DNA of 64,000 bases from Streptomyces sp. NBC_00237. GTDB lineage: Bacteria; Actinomycetota; Actinomycetes; Streptomycetales; Streptomycetaceae. Below, piece after piece: positions 33,944 to 42,198 of the stretch. Under the pieces are notes generated by a model. The model worked only from the letters and a program-made list of their open reading frames with translations. It was not told where the DNA came from and ran no database searches. The stretch is taken from positions 2,852,001 through 2,916,000 of the forward strand of contig NZ_JAPEMT010000002.1 of assembly GCF_026342435.1 (NCBI RefSeq), in the 5' to 3' direction. The stretch's first letter is position 1; each line of letters starts with the position of its first letter. Both the position numbers and the translations under genes were made by a program.

Positions 33944-35707
33944 CTACGCGCCCAGAAGCTTCCGTACCCTCTCCGCCCCCACCGCCAGCAGCAGCGTCGG
34001 CAGCCTCGGGCCCGTGTCCCGGCCGACCAGCAGCTGGTACAGCAGCGCGAAGAAGGTCCGCTGGGCCACCTTCAGCTCCGGCGTCGGCTTCGCGTCCGCC
34101 GCCAGCCCCGCCTGGATCTTCGGCACGCCGTACACGAGCGTCGTGAGCCCGTCCAGCGACCAGTGCGAGTCGAGCCCCTCGACGAGGAGGCGGAGCGACT
34201 CGCGGTCGGCGTCCCCGAGCTCCGCCAGAGCAGCCGCGTCCGGCTCCTCCCGCACGAGCGTCCGCGACTCCTCCGGGACGTACGCCGTGATCCACGACTC
34301 CGCCCGGTCGAGCCGGGGCCGCACCTCGTCCAGCGAGGCGATCGGGTCCGTCGGGTCCAGCTCGCTCAGGATGCGCAGCGTCTGGTCCTCGGCACCGGCC
34401 GTGATGTCGGCGACCGACGCCAGCGTCCGGTACGACAGCGGGCGCGGCGTCCTCGGCAGCTCACCGGCGGCGGTCCCCACCGCCCGCGAGTACGCCGCCG
34501 CGTCGGCCGGGAGCACCGATCCGTCCGCGACCTTCGACGAGAGCTTGTCCCACTCGTCGTACAGCCGCTGGATCTCCTGGTCGAAGGCGATCTTGAACGA
34601 CTGGTTCGGGCGACGCCGCGCGTACAGCCAGCGCAGCAGCGGCGCCTCCATGATCTTCAGCGCGTCGCCGGGCGTCGGCACGCCGCCCTTCGAGGACGAC
34701 ATCTTCGCCATCCCGGAGATGCCCACGAACGCGTACATCGGCCCGATCGGCTGCACGCCGTCGAAGACCTCGCGCACGATCTGCCCGCCGACCACGAAGG
34801 AGGAGCCGGGCGAGGAGTGGTCGACGCCGCTGGGCTCGAAGATCACGCCCTCGTACGCCCAGCGCATCGGCCAGTCGACCTTCCAGACCAGCTTGCCTCG
34901 GTTGAACTCCTTCAGGAAGACGGTCTCCGCGAAGCCGCACACGCAGGTGTACGCCAGCTCGGTCGACTCGTCGTCGTACGAGGTGACCGTGGTGAGGTCG
35001 CGCTCGCACTGGCCGCAGTACGGCTTGTACGGGTAGTACGCGCCGCCGCTCGTCCCGTCGTCCTCGGACGCCGCGCCGGAGCCCTCCGCGGCCTCCAGCT
35101 CGGCCTCGTCGACCGGCTTCTGCTGCTTGGGCTTCTTGCCCGCCGTCGCCGGGTCCTTCTTCGTCCGGTAGCGGTCCAGTACGGCGTCGATGTCCGCGCG
35201 GTGCTTCATCGCGTGGAGCACCTGCTCGCGGTACGTACCGGCGGTGTACTGCTCGGTCTGGCTGATCCCGTCGAACTCCACGCCGAGCTCCGCCAGAGCC
35301 GCCACCATCGGGGCCTTGAAGTGCTCGGCCCAGTTCGGGTACGCGGAACCGGCCGGGGCGGGCACCGAGGTCAGGGGCTTGCCGATGTGCTCGGCCCAGG
35401 ACTCGTCGATGCCGGGGACGCCGTTCGGAACCTTGCGGTACCGGTCGTAGTCGTCCCAGGAGATGAGGTGGCGGACCTCGTGCCCACGGCGGCGGACCTC
35501 GTCGGCGACCAGGTGCGGGGTCATGACCTCGCGGAGGTTGCCGAGGTGGATCGGGCCCGACGGGGAGAGGCCGGACGCGACGACGACGGGTTTGCCAGGG
35601 GCACGACGCTCCGACTCGGCGATGACCTCGTCCGCGAAACGGGAGACCCAGTCGGTCTCGGGGGTGCTGCTCTGGGGCACGGTCGGCACGTCGGGCACGT
35701 CGGGCAC
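33944..35707 (-). CDS. lysS: Class I lysyl-tRNA synthetase
   Basis: The roughly 587-residue protein has the class I motifs: VASGLSPSGPIHLGNLREV (HIGH-like) early and GMAKMSSSKGGVPTP (KMSKS). A zinc-binding insert (YCGQCERDL ... CVCGF) and the helical anticodon domain (from GELPRTPRPLSYRTLAS) follow. It charges tRNA-Lys. A variable insert lies around residues 190-230 (KKPKQQKPVDEAELEAAEGS). The start is uncertain: four GTG codons lie in a VPDVPDVPTVP repeat (35707, 35698, 35689, 35680) and GGAG precedes the first by about 10 bases; an ATG at 35749 would add 14 residues. Confidence 0.93.
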   Translation of the reverse strand: MPDVPDVPTVPQSSTPETDWVSRFADEVIAESERRAPGKPVVVASGLSPSGPIHLGNLREVMTPHLVADEVRRRGHEVRHLISWDDYDRYRKVPNGVPGIDESWAEHIGKPLTSVPAPAGSAYPNWAEHFKAPMVAALAELGVEFDGISQTEQYTAGTYREQVLHAMKHRADIDAVLDRYRTKKDPATAGKKPKQQKPVDEAELEAAEGSGAASEDDGTSGGAYYPYKPYCGQCERDLTTVTSYDDESTELAYTCVCGFAETVFLKEFNRGKLVWKVDWPMRWAYEGVIFEPSGVDHSSPGSSFVVGGQIVREVFDGVQPIGPMYAFVGISGMAKMSSSKGGVPTPGDALKIMEAPLLRWLYARRRPNQSFKIAFDQEIQRLYDEWDKLSSKVADGSVLPADAAAYSRAVGTAAGELPRTPRPLSYRTLASVADITAGAEDQTLRILSELDPTDPIASLDEVRPRLDRAESWITAYVPEESRTLVREEPDAAALAELGDADRESLRLLVEGLDSHWSLDGLTTLVYGVPKIQAGLAADAKPTPELKVAQRTFFALLYQLLVGRDTGPRLPTLLLAVGAERVRKLLGA

Positions 35708-35864
35708 GTCCTTGATTCTCCGGATTCGTTGAAAGCTGGCGTACGCCATTCTCCCAGACAGGGGGACGGGGGCCTCACGAATTGGGTTGCGCGGGGCGCT
35801 CGGGAGCTGCGTGAAATACTCGGTGTCACAACTCCACGTCACCCCTCTATAGGAACGGCACCCC

Positions 35865-37634
35865 ATGGCCTCGGTCCCTTCGCTCGCCTCGACCGTCAAC
35901 CAGCGCCTCGCGGACGCGCTCTCGGCTGCCCTGCCGGACGCCGCCCCCGCGGACCCGCTGCTGCGCCGAAGCGACCGGGCCGACTTCCAGGCCAACGGCA
36001 TCCTGGCCCTCGCCAAGAAGGCGAAGGCGAACCCTAGGGAGCTGGCGGCGCAGGTCGTCGAGAAGCTGCCCGCCGGTGACGTGCTGAAGGACATCGAGGT
36101 GTCGGGCCCCGGCTTCCTCAACATCACCGTCTCCGACAAGGCGATCATCGAGACCCTCGCCGCCCGCGCCGCCGACGCCCGTCTCGGTGTGCCGTTCAAC
36201 GAGAACGCCGGTACGACCGTCGTCGACTACGCCCAGCCGAACGTCGCCAAGGAGATGCACGTCGGTCACCTCCGCTCCGCCGTGATCGGCGCCGCGATGG
36301 TCGAGATCCTCGAATTCACCGGCGAGAAGGTCGTACGGCGTCACCACATCGGCGACTGGGGCACCCAGTTCGGCATGCTCATCCAGTACCTGGTGGAGCA
36401 CCCGGGCCAGCTGGACCACGGCGGCGCCGACAAGGTCGACGGCGAAGAGGCGATGTCCGCCCTGAACCGGATCTACAAGGCGTCGCGGGTCCTCTTCGAC
36501 TCCGACGAGGAGTTCAAGCAGCGCGCCCGGGACCGGGTGGTGCAGCTCCAGGCGGGCGACCCGGATTCGCGTGCCCTGTGGCAGCGGTTCGTCGACGAGT
36601 CGAAGATCTACTTCTACTCGGTCTTCAACAAGCTCGACATGGACATCGAGGACACGGACGTCGTCGGCGAGTCCGGCTACAACGACATGCTCGAAGAGAC
36701 CTGCCAGATCCTGGAGGACTCGGGCGTCGCGGTCCGCTCCGAGGGCGCGCTGTGCGTCTTCTTCGACGACGTGAAGGGCCCGGACGGCAACCCGACCCCC
36801 CTGATCGTCAAGAAGTCCAACGGCGGCTACGGCTACGCGGCCACCGACCTCTCCGCGATCCGCAACCGGGTCGGCGACCTCAAGGCGAACACGCTTCTGT
36901 ACGTCGTCGACGTACGCCAGTCCCTGCACTTCAAGATGGTCTTCGAGACGGCACGGCGGGCGGGCTGGCTGACGGACGACGTCACCGCGCACTTCCTGGG
37001 CTTCGGCACGGTCCTGGGCAAGGACGGCAAGCCGTTCAAGACCCGTGAGGGCGAGACCGTACGGCTGGTGGACCTCCTCGACGAGGCGATCGAGCGGGCG
37101 ACGGCGGTCGTGCGGGAGAAGAACAACGAGAAGGTCGGCCTGACCGAGGACGAGATCGTGGAGAACGGCGCGCAGATCGGCATCGGTGCGGTGAAGTACG
37201 CCGACCTGTCGACGTCGGCCGCGCGCGACTACAAGTTCGACCTCGACCAGATGGTGTCGCTGAACGGCGACACGTCGGTGTACTCGCAGTACGCGTACGC
37301 CCGCATCCAGTCGATCCTGCGGCTGCGCGGCGAGGCCAGTCCGGTCGCGCACCCGGAGCTCGAACTCGCCCCGCAGGAGCGGGCGCTCGGCCTGCACCTG
37401 GACCAGTTCGGCGAGACGCTGGCCGAGGTGGCCGCCGCGTACGAGCCGCACAAGCTGGCCGCGTACGTCTACCAGCTGTCCTCCCTCTTCACCTCGTTCT
37501 ACGCGGAGTGCCCGGTCCTCAAGGCCGACACCCCGGCGCAGGTCGAGAACCGCCTCTTCCTGTGCGAGCTGACGGCCCGCACCCTCCAGCAGGGCCTGGC
37601 CCTCCTGGGCATCCGGACCCCCGAGCGGCTCTGA
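35865..37634 (+). CDS. argS: Arginyl-tRNA synthetase
   Basis: The 589-residue protein begins with the ArgRS additional N-terminal domain (FQANGILALAKKAKANPREL). The HIGH-type motif is in AQPNVAKEMHVGHLRSAVIG, then HHIGDWGTQFGMLIQYLVEH. The C-terminal anticodon domain (SLNGDTSVYSQYAYARIQSI ... LFTSFYAECPVL) ends in PERL. ATG 35865 follows AGGAA. It is divergent from lysS across 157 bases, which must hold both promoters. Full length. Confidence 0.97.
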   Translation: MASVPSLASTVNQRLADALSAALPDAAPADPLLRRSDRADFQANGILALAKKAKANPRELAAQVVEKLPAGDVLKDIEVSGPGFLNITVSDKAIIETLAARAADARLGVPFNENAGTTVVDYAQPNVAKEMHVGHLRSAVIGAAMVEILEFTGEKVVRRHHIGDWGTQFGMLIQYLVEHPGQLDHGGADKVDGEEAMSALNRIYKASRVLFDSDEEFKQRARDRVVQLQAGDPDSRALWQRFVDESKIYFYSVFNKLDMDIEDTDVVGESGYNDMLEETCQILEDSGVAVRSEGALCVFFDDVKGPDGNPTPLIVKKSNGGYGYAATDLSAIRNRVGDLKANTLLYVVDVRQSLHFKMVFETARRAGWLTDDVTAHFLGFGTVLGKDGKPFKTREGETVRLVDLLDEAIERATAVVREKNNEKVGLTEDEIVENGAQIGIGAVKYADLSTSAARDYKFDLDQMVSLNGDTSVYSQYAYARIQSILRLRGEASPVAHPELELAPQERALGLHLDQFGETLAEVAAAYEPHKLAAYVYQLSSLFTSFYAECPVLKADTPAQVENRLFLCELTARTLQQGLALLGIRTPERL

Positions 37635-37655
37635 CCCCTCCGCCGCACCGCGAAA

Positions 37656-37692
37656 ACGTGCCCCCCGCCCGGTCGCCGGGCAGGGGGCACGT
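37656..37692. terminator. Strong bidirectional hairpin between argS and the HTH gene
   Basis: A 17-base stem with one C/A mismatch (37656-37672 and 37676-37692) and a 3-base TCG loop lies 21 bases after the argS stop and 26 bases beyond the stop of the convergent gene. Confidence 0.9.
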
Positions 37693-37718
37693 GCCGTTTC
37701 CCGCTCGCGGCCCCGCCC

Positions 37719-39158
37719 TCACCCGCTCTCGTCGAGCGGCTTCTCCCACGCCGAGCTGCCGAGCGGGTGGTTGAAGAGGGGGCGGCCCTCCGAACCGCTC
37801 GTGCGGAACGGCTTCCCGTGGTCGTCGATCCGCTGCACGCCGTGCCGGTCGCCGCTGGACCACTCCAGTTCCAGGTACCAGCTGACGTCGTGCGCGCGGG
37901 CCCGCGCCTTCACGTAGAAGACCTCGGGGTCCTTCTCACTGATCTTGTACGGGAAACCGCGCTGCCCGGCGTGCGGGGTCGGGGTGGGCCGCCCCGCGTC
38001 GAGGTCCACCGTGAACGACTTGGTGTCGACGTCGCCGCCGCAGCCGACCCCGGCGGCGTACCGGTTCCAGGGCAGCGGTGCCCCGCTGCGTACGACGCGC
38101 ACGTGCAGCGCCTCCAGTACGACGGTCTCCTCGGACCGCCCCTGGAGGGTGAGCGCGACGAGTTGGTCGTCGGCGGATACGGCTTTGAACGAGGCGGCCC
38201 AGCCGGGGGCGTCCTGCTCGCTCGGCGGTGGGGAGACCTTGTCCGGCGGGCTGTCCACCAGGAAGTACTGGCTGCACGGGCTCTCGTACACGAAGGGCCG
38301 GACGGCTGCGGAGAAGGGCACGGCGGCGGAACTCCCCTGCCCCTGTTGCCCTTCCTTGCCCTCCTGGCCGTTTCGGTCCGCCTTGTCGTCGCCGGTGGCC
38401 CCCTTGCTGCCGGTGCCGGTGTCCGCCGGGGTCGAGGGACGGGAACCGGACGGGGTGATTCCGGCGGGCGGGGACGTGACAGGACCTCCGGCGTCCGCGC
38501 CTGATCCGGCAGTGGGCCCGGCGGGCGACCGGGCGCTGACGGGTCGCCCGCCGGAAGCGCCGTCGTGGCCGGGGCCCGCGCCGGTCAGCTGGGTGACGAG
38601 CACGGCGGAGGCGGCGACCGCGAGAACGGTCGCGGCGCCGATCAGGGCATTCCGGCGCCGCTTGGGAGCGGGGGCGGGTGCGTGGTCGGACCCCCCGCCG
38701 ACGGAGGAGACGAGGGGGGCGGAGTCGTGGTCCGCCGGGGGCTGGGGCTGGGGCTCCTGCACGGGATCCGGCGATACGGGCTCCGCAGGCGCGGGCTCCG
38801 CAAGTGCAGGCGTCGGGGCGGGCGTCGGTGCGGACTCAGCCGTTCCGGACGTCGACACGGACTCATCCCGTACGGTCGCGGCTTCCGCCCCCGGCACGGC
38901 CCTCTTCCCCCGCCCCGCGTCCGCCAGAATCCACAGCCGGTGCACCCGCACCATCTCGTCCGGCGTCGCCCCGCACAGTCTCGCCAGCCGCTCCACCGGC
39001 GCGAACTCCGTCGGTACGGCGTCCCCGTTGCAGTACCGGTGAAGCGTGGACGCACTCAAGTGGAGCCGCTTGGCCAGCACTCCGTAGCTGAGCCCCGAAC
39101 GCCCCTTCAGCTCGCGCAGAGCCTCCGCGAGCCGAACCGTTCCCTCCGTCTCGGACAC
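37719..39158 (-). CDS. Membrane-anchored XRE-type HTH protein
   Basis: The roughly 479-residue protein has an N-terminal helix-turn-helix (LAEALRELKGRSGLSYGVLA, then RLHLSASTLHRYCNGDAVP) and a long P/A/E-rich linker. A single membrane segment follows (NALIGAATVLAVAASAVLVT after the basic PKRRRNA), then an S/G/P/T-rich external stretch and a C-terminal external domain (about residues 290-479) with paired cysteines (SPCSQYF, GVGCGGD). This is the one-component, membrane-spanning regulator layout, with DNA-binding inside and sensing outside. The signal is unknown. Start taken as GTG 39158; an ATG 15 bases upstream is an alternative. Confidence 0.85.
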   Translation of the reverse strand: MSETEGTVRLAEALRELKGRSGLSYGVLAKRLHLSASTLHRYCNGDAVPTEFAPVERLARLCGATPDEMVRVHRLWILADAGRGKRAVPGAEAATVRDESVSTSGTAESAPTPAPTPALAEPAPAEPVSPDPVQEPQPQPPADHDSAPLVSSVGGGSDHAPAPAPKRRRNALIGAATVLAVAASAVLVTQLTGAGPGHDGASGGRPVSARSPAGPTAGSGADAGGPVTSPPAGITPSGSRPSTPADTGTGSKGATGDDKADRNGQEGKEGQQGQGSSAAVPFSAAVRPFVYESPCSQYFLVDSPPDKVSPPPSEQDAPGWAASFKAVSADDQLVALTLQGRSEETVVLEALHVRVVRSGAPLPWNRYAAGVGCGGDVDTKSFTVDLDAGRPTPTPHAGQRGFPYKISEKDPEVFYVKARARAHDVSWYLELEWSSGDRHGVQRIDDHGKPFRTSGSEGRPLFNHPLGSSAWEKPLDESG

Positions 39159-39368
39159 CGCTCCCCATCCCATCCCGGCGTTCCAGGCACACCGCATCAC
39201 CGCAGGTCAGAGCCAGTACGAGCGTTCCACCGTCCCGACTTCCCCGGCAATCCTGGCGGCCGGGACGCCTCCTCGTACAAGCTCTGGGCATCAAAGCACG
39301 CCGCTCCCGGCACCCGGTCGAGCGGCCCGCTCACTCCGCCCCGCCCCACGCACAGAAGCGAGACCGCC

Positions 39369-40130
39369 ATGTCCGCACGCACCGCCCGCCGTTCCCGCCT
39401 CTTCGCCGCCGCCTCGGTCGCCCTCGTCGCCACCCTCTCCCTGACCGCCTGTCAGAACGGTGACGGTTCGAAGGACGCGGGTCCCGCCCGTACGTCCTCC
39501 CCTTCCGCCGACGGCAAGCCCGCCGCGTCCGGCACGGCCGGAGGCGGTTCGCAGCAGGACACCCAGACGGGCTCGACCGGCAAGAGCACCACCGGCGGCC
39601 GGCACACCGACAAGGGCACGAGCAGCGGCACGAACTCCGGGTCCACCACCGGCAAGGGCAGCACCAGCTCCGGCGGCAGGACCGACGACCCCCACGCCCC
39701 CGCGAACCGCGCCCGCTGCGACGCCTCCCGCATCAAGGTCACCGCCCAGGTCGTGAGCCGCCCCCTCAACACCATGATCCTCACGGCCACCAACACGGGC
39801 TCGAAGCTCTGCGACCTCTTCTACGCGCCGGTCGTCCGCTTCGAAGGCGCGCAGTCCGTACCCCCGTCGATGAAGGACACCCAGCCGCAGGCCGTCGTCA
39901 GCCTGAAGCCCGGCGAGAGCGGTTACGCCGCCGTGAAGCTCTCCTCCCCCACGGGCACCCCGGACCCCGGCTACACGGCCACATCCCTCTCCATCGGCTT
40001 CTACGACATGGACCACCGCAACCTCGACGGCTTCGCCCCGACGGCCCTCCCCGCCAAGGGCGTCTACATCGACGGGAGCATCCGCGTCTCCTTCTGGCAG
40101 TCCTCACTGGACGACGTCAGCAGCCTCTGA
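39369..40130 (+). CDS. DUF4232 lipoprotein
   Basis: The 253-residue protein has a signal with the lipobox LTACQN, then a roughly 80-residue S/T/G linker, and a DUF4232 domain. The domain starts at RCDASRIKVTAQVVSRPLNT and includes the typical TNTGSKLCDLFYAPVVRFEG and a late LSIGFYD. Such domains are beta-sandwich, surface-exposed and of unknown function. It is divergent from the membrane-anchored HTH gene, which may sense or control it; that link is inference from position only. Confidence 0.88.
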   Translation: MSARTARRSRLFAAASVALVATLSLTACQNGDGSKDAGPARTSSPSADGKPAASGTAGGGSQQDTQTGSTGKSTTGGRHTDKGTSSGTNSGSTTGKGSTSSGGRTDDPHAPANRARCDASRIKVTAQVVSRPLNTMILTATNTGSKLCDLFYAPVVRFEGAQSVPPSMKDTQPQAVVSLKPGESGYAAVKLSSPTGTPDPGYTATSLSIGFYDMDHRNLDGFAPTALPAKGVYIDGSIRVSFWQSSLDDVSSL

Positions 40131-40152
40131 GCCGCCTCCCTCTCGCCGCCCT

Positions 40153-40200
40153 GACGGGAGTGGCCCCGGCGGAAGGTCTTCCGCCGGGGCCACTCCCGTC
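40153..40200 (+). terminator. Very strong perfect hairpin
   Basis: A perfect 22-base stem (40153-40174 and 40179-40200) with a 4-base GGTC loop lies between the DUF4232 gene and the convergent small gene. It is the strongest hairpin in the window. Confidence 0.92.
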
Positions 40201-40211
40201 ATCGGGGCTGC

Positions 40212-40556
40212 TCACGTGCAGCGCCGTCCCCTCTTCGCCGCCCGCCGGTCGTACCCCTTCGTGTCCCACCACTCCTCCAGCAGGGCCCTTACGAGATGCA
40301 CGAGTTGCGCCAGACGCTCCGGGTCGGGCGCGGGCGCGGTCAGCACGTCCAGGAAGGACTTGTCGCCCCAGGGCAGGGTGACGATCCACGACTCACTCTC
40401 GAAGTCCGTCCCGCTGACGTCGAGCCGGTAGGTCAGGGTCACGTCGTCGCGCCCCTGATGATCGATGGTCAGCTCGCGCACCGCGAAGCTGACTTCCCCG
40501 CCCCCCGTGGTGTACGAACGCGCCAGCGCACGCTGGGCCGGTGTCCAGCCGGTCAT
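40212..40556 (-). CDS. Conserved hypothetical protein
   Basis: The 114-residue protein begins MTGWTPAQRALARSYTTGGG and has strand-rich LTIDHQGRDDVTLTYRLDVS and a helical end AQLVHLVRALLEEWWDTKGY followed by a basic tail. It has no recognised domain. It forms the left edge of the accessory cluster. A GTG one codon upstream is also possible. Confidence 0.7.
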   Translation of the reverse strand: MTGWTPAQRALARSYTTGGGEVSFAVRELTIDHQGRDDVTLTYRLDVSGTDFESESWIVTLPWGDKSFLDVLTAPAPDPERLAQLVHLVRALLEEWWDTKGYDRRAAKRGRRCT

Positions 40557-40891
40557 CACCGCTCACCCGCCCTTCCCGTCTCCCGGGAGTTGGCCGGGTC
40601 CTGCCGGGCGGGACGGCTGCCGCGCTCCTCCGACCGTACAGCCAGGCGTGCTCCGTCGGCCGCCCGCACTTCACCCGGTGAACGGCCGCACTCCGACCGC
40701 CCGCCACCCCTTCGGCAATTCCTTTCCCGGAGAGCAGTTTGGGAGATGCCGTGCGTCCTGCGCGGGTGACAACATTCAGTCATCGGAACGCGAAGAAGCC
40801 GCACAGCGAAACACCCAGTGAATCGCACAGCGGCTCCTCGGGAACCGGCAATTCATCGATATGCATTAACCGACTGGAAAGGGGTGCTGGC
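40557..40891. other. Intergenic control region left of the biosynthetic cluster
   Basis: The 335 bases between divergent genes become markedly lower in GC from about 40790 to 40890 (for example ATTCATCGATATGCATTAAC at 40850-40869), just before the peptide gene. This is where its promoter and leader should lie. An upstream TTG at 40739 would extend the peptide in frame by 51 residues, but the segment is not protein-like. No clear -35/-10 pair was identified. Confidence 0.5.
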
Positions 40892-41077
40892 ATGGCCACT
40901 GCACTCAGCACGGACATTCAGCAGCGCATCGTCGCCGAGACCGGCTCCGCAGCTCCGACCACCGACGACGCGGTTGCGTTCGAAGCCTGGGTCGAGGGCC
41001 TCAAGGGCTCCAACGACGGCCTCTTCGAGGCTGTGGCCTCGGAGATCGAGGAGCTCATCATGGGCAAGATGGCCTAA
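40892..41077 (+). CDS. 61-residue acidic peptide, first gene of the cluster
   Basis: The peptide starts MATALSTDIQQRIVAETGSA from an ATG with AAAGGGG seven bases before it, and ends EELIMGKMA. It has no cysteine, no signal peptide and no membrane segment; it contains one Trp in FEAWVEGLKG and a predicted C-terminal helix LFEAVASEIEELIMG. A hairpin follows its stop, then the diiron gene. Candidate roles: a ribosomal precursor/scaffold peptide, or a small helper of the diiron protein. It is not a normal acyl carrier: the only DSL-like place reads DGL, without the phosphopantetheine serine. I do not recognise the family. Confidence 0.75.
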   Translation: MATALSTDIQQRIVAETGSAAPTTDDAVAFEAWVEGLKGSNDGLFEAVASEIEELIMGKMA

Positions 41078-41098
41078 GCACCGCCTGGCGGTCGATCA

Positions 41099-41134
41099 CC
41101 CGGCGCCCTGCCGCACGCAGGCAAGGGCGCCGGG
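41099..41134 (+). terminator. Hairpin directly after the small-peptide gene
   Basis: CCCGGCGCCCT (41099-41109) pairs with AGGGCGCCGGG (41124-41134); a few more pairs form in the loop (GCC with GGC). It lies 22 bases after the peptide stop and 41 bases before the next start, so it may partly terminate transcription and give excess peptide message over enzyme message. Confidence 0.7.
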
Positions 41135-41175
41135 CGGTGGGCGAATCCGGCGCGATTCCCGGGGAGGGAACCGGC

Positions 41176-42147
41176 ATGCGGTGGTCGACACTGCTGTTCG
41201 ACGATTCTGATCTTGACCAGCTGTCCCTGCTCGGCGCGGAGGACCTGCTGCGCGGTGCCTCCGACACCCTGGAGCGCCGGTTCGACGCACGGGAGCTGTA
41301 CCGGAGGTGGGAACGTCAGCAGTGGGCCGCGTCCGACATCGACCTCGAACGCGATCGGAATCACTGGGACAGAGTGCTCAGTCCCCGCACCAAGGAAAGG
41401 CTGACGTATTTCATCCAGAGTTTCCTGGTGGGTGAATACACCGGCCTCGATCTCATTACGCCGATCCTCGCGGGCTGCCCCGACGAGGATTCCCTCGTCT
41501 ATCTCGGCACACAGGCCGCGGACGAATCCCGGCACACCGTTTTCGTCAGCCGCCTCTCCGAGGAACTCCTCGGAATGTCCGCGAGCACGCGCGACCAGCT
41601 CATCACGTCCTGGTCGCGGCTGAGCCCGGCCCACCGCGCGGTGCACTCCACGGAGAACGCGATCCTGCGGGACCTGTACCGCTCTCCCCGCGACTACGCG
41701 ACCTGGCTGCGCGCCGTCGCCTTCTTCCACCTGATCACCGAGGGCGTACTCGCCCTGCACGGGCAGCGCGGGCTGGTCCGCAGCCTCCAGCGCATTCCCC
41801 TGCTCCCCGGCACCCGCGCCGGCTTCACCGCCATGACGCGTGACGAGTCCCGGCACGTCAGCTTTGGGCTGCACGCACTGCGCCACGGCGTGCGGGAGGG
41901 GTTTGCGGAGCCCATCCACGAGGTCATCGAGACCGGTATGCCGCTGGCCGCCGTCGTCGGGCTCGCGCCCGGCCGGACCCCCGACCAGACGGCGGCGACC
42001 TCGCGCGCGGCCGAGGAGATCCTGCACACCGTCTCGGTACGGATGCGCCAGTTGGACATGGACCACGACTTCACCGCGCACGTCCTCGCGAAGTGCAGGG
42101 CGGCTCAGGACGCGGTGCTGCGCGCACCGGCCGCAGCCACCGCGTAG
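41176..42147 (+). CDS. R2-like ferritin-fold diiron protein
   Basis: The 323-residue helical protein has the ligand pattern of ribonucleotide-reductase R2 and R2lox proteins: Glu87 in SFLVGEYTGLD, Glu117/His120 in QAADESRHTVF, Glu189 in LITEGVLALHG, and Glu224/His227 in MTRDESRHVSFG. It also has WERQQWAASDIDLERDR, as in R2lox. It lacks any R1 partner nearby, so it is more likely an oxygenase or oxidase than a nucleotide reductase. Its place right after the small peptide makes that peptide, or a pathway intermediate, the possible substrate. ATG 41176 follows GGGGAGGGAA. Confidence 0.85.
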   Translation: MRWSTLLFDDSDLDQLSLLGAEDLLRGASDTLERRFDARELYRRWERQQWAASDIDLERDRNHWDRVLSPRTKERLTYFIQSFLVGEYTGLDLITPILAGCPDEDSLVYLGTQAADESRHTVFVSRLSEELLGMSASTRDQLITSWSRLSPAHRAVHSTENAILRDLYRSPRDYATWLRAVAFFHLITEGVLALHGQRGLVRSLQRIPLLPGTRAGFTAMTRDESRHVSFGLHALRHGVREGFAEPIHEVIETGMPLAAVVGLAPGRTPDQTAATSRAAEEILHTVSVRMRQLDMDHDFTAHVLAKCRAAQDAVLRAPAAATA

Positions 42148-42198
42148 GACGGCGCACCGCTCCGAAGGACAGCACGAAGGACACCCCAAAGGAAACGC

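Noticed and set aside
40892..41077. Small peptide as an acyl carrier protein
   Set aside because: It is shorter than ACPs and has DGL where the DSL serine should be, so it cannot carry phosphopantetheine in the normal way.
40739..41077. Longer 112-residue version of the small peptide from a TTG at 40739
   Set aside because: The extra 51 residues are S/H/R-rich without protein-like pattern; the internal ATG at 40892 has a much better ribosome site.
41176..42147. Class I ribonucleotide reductase small subunit for DNA synthesis
   Set aside because: No large-subunit gene is adjacent, the protein is embedded in a biosynthetic cluster, and its motifs are closer to R2lox-type oxidases.
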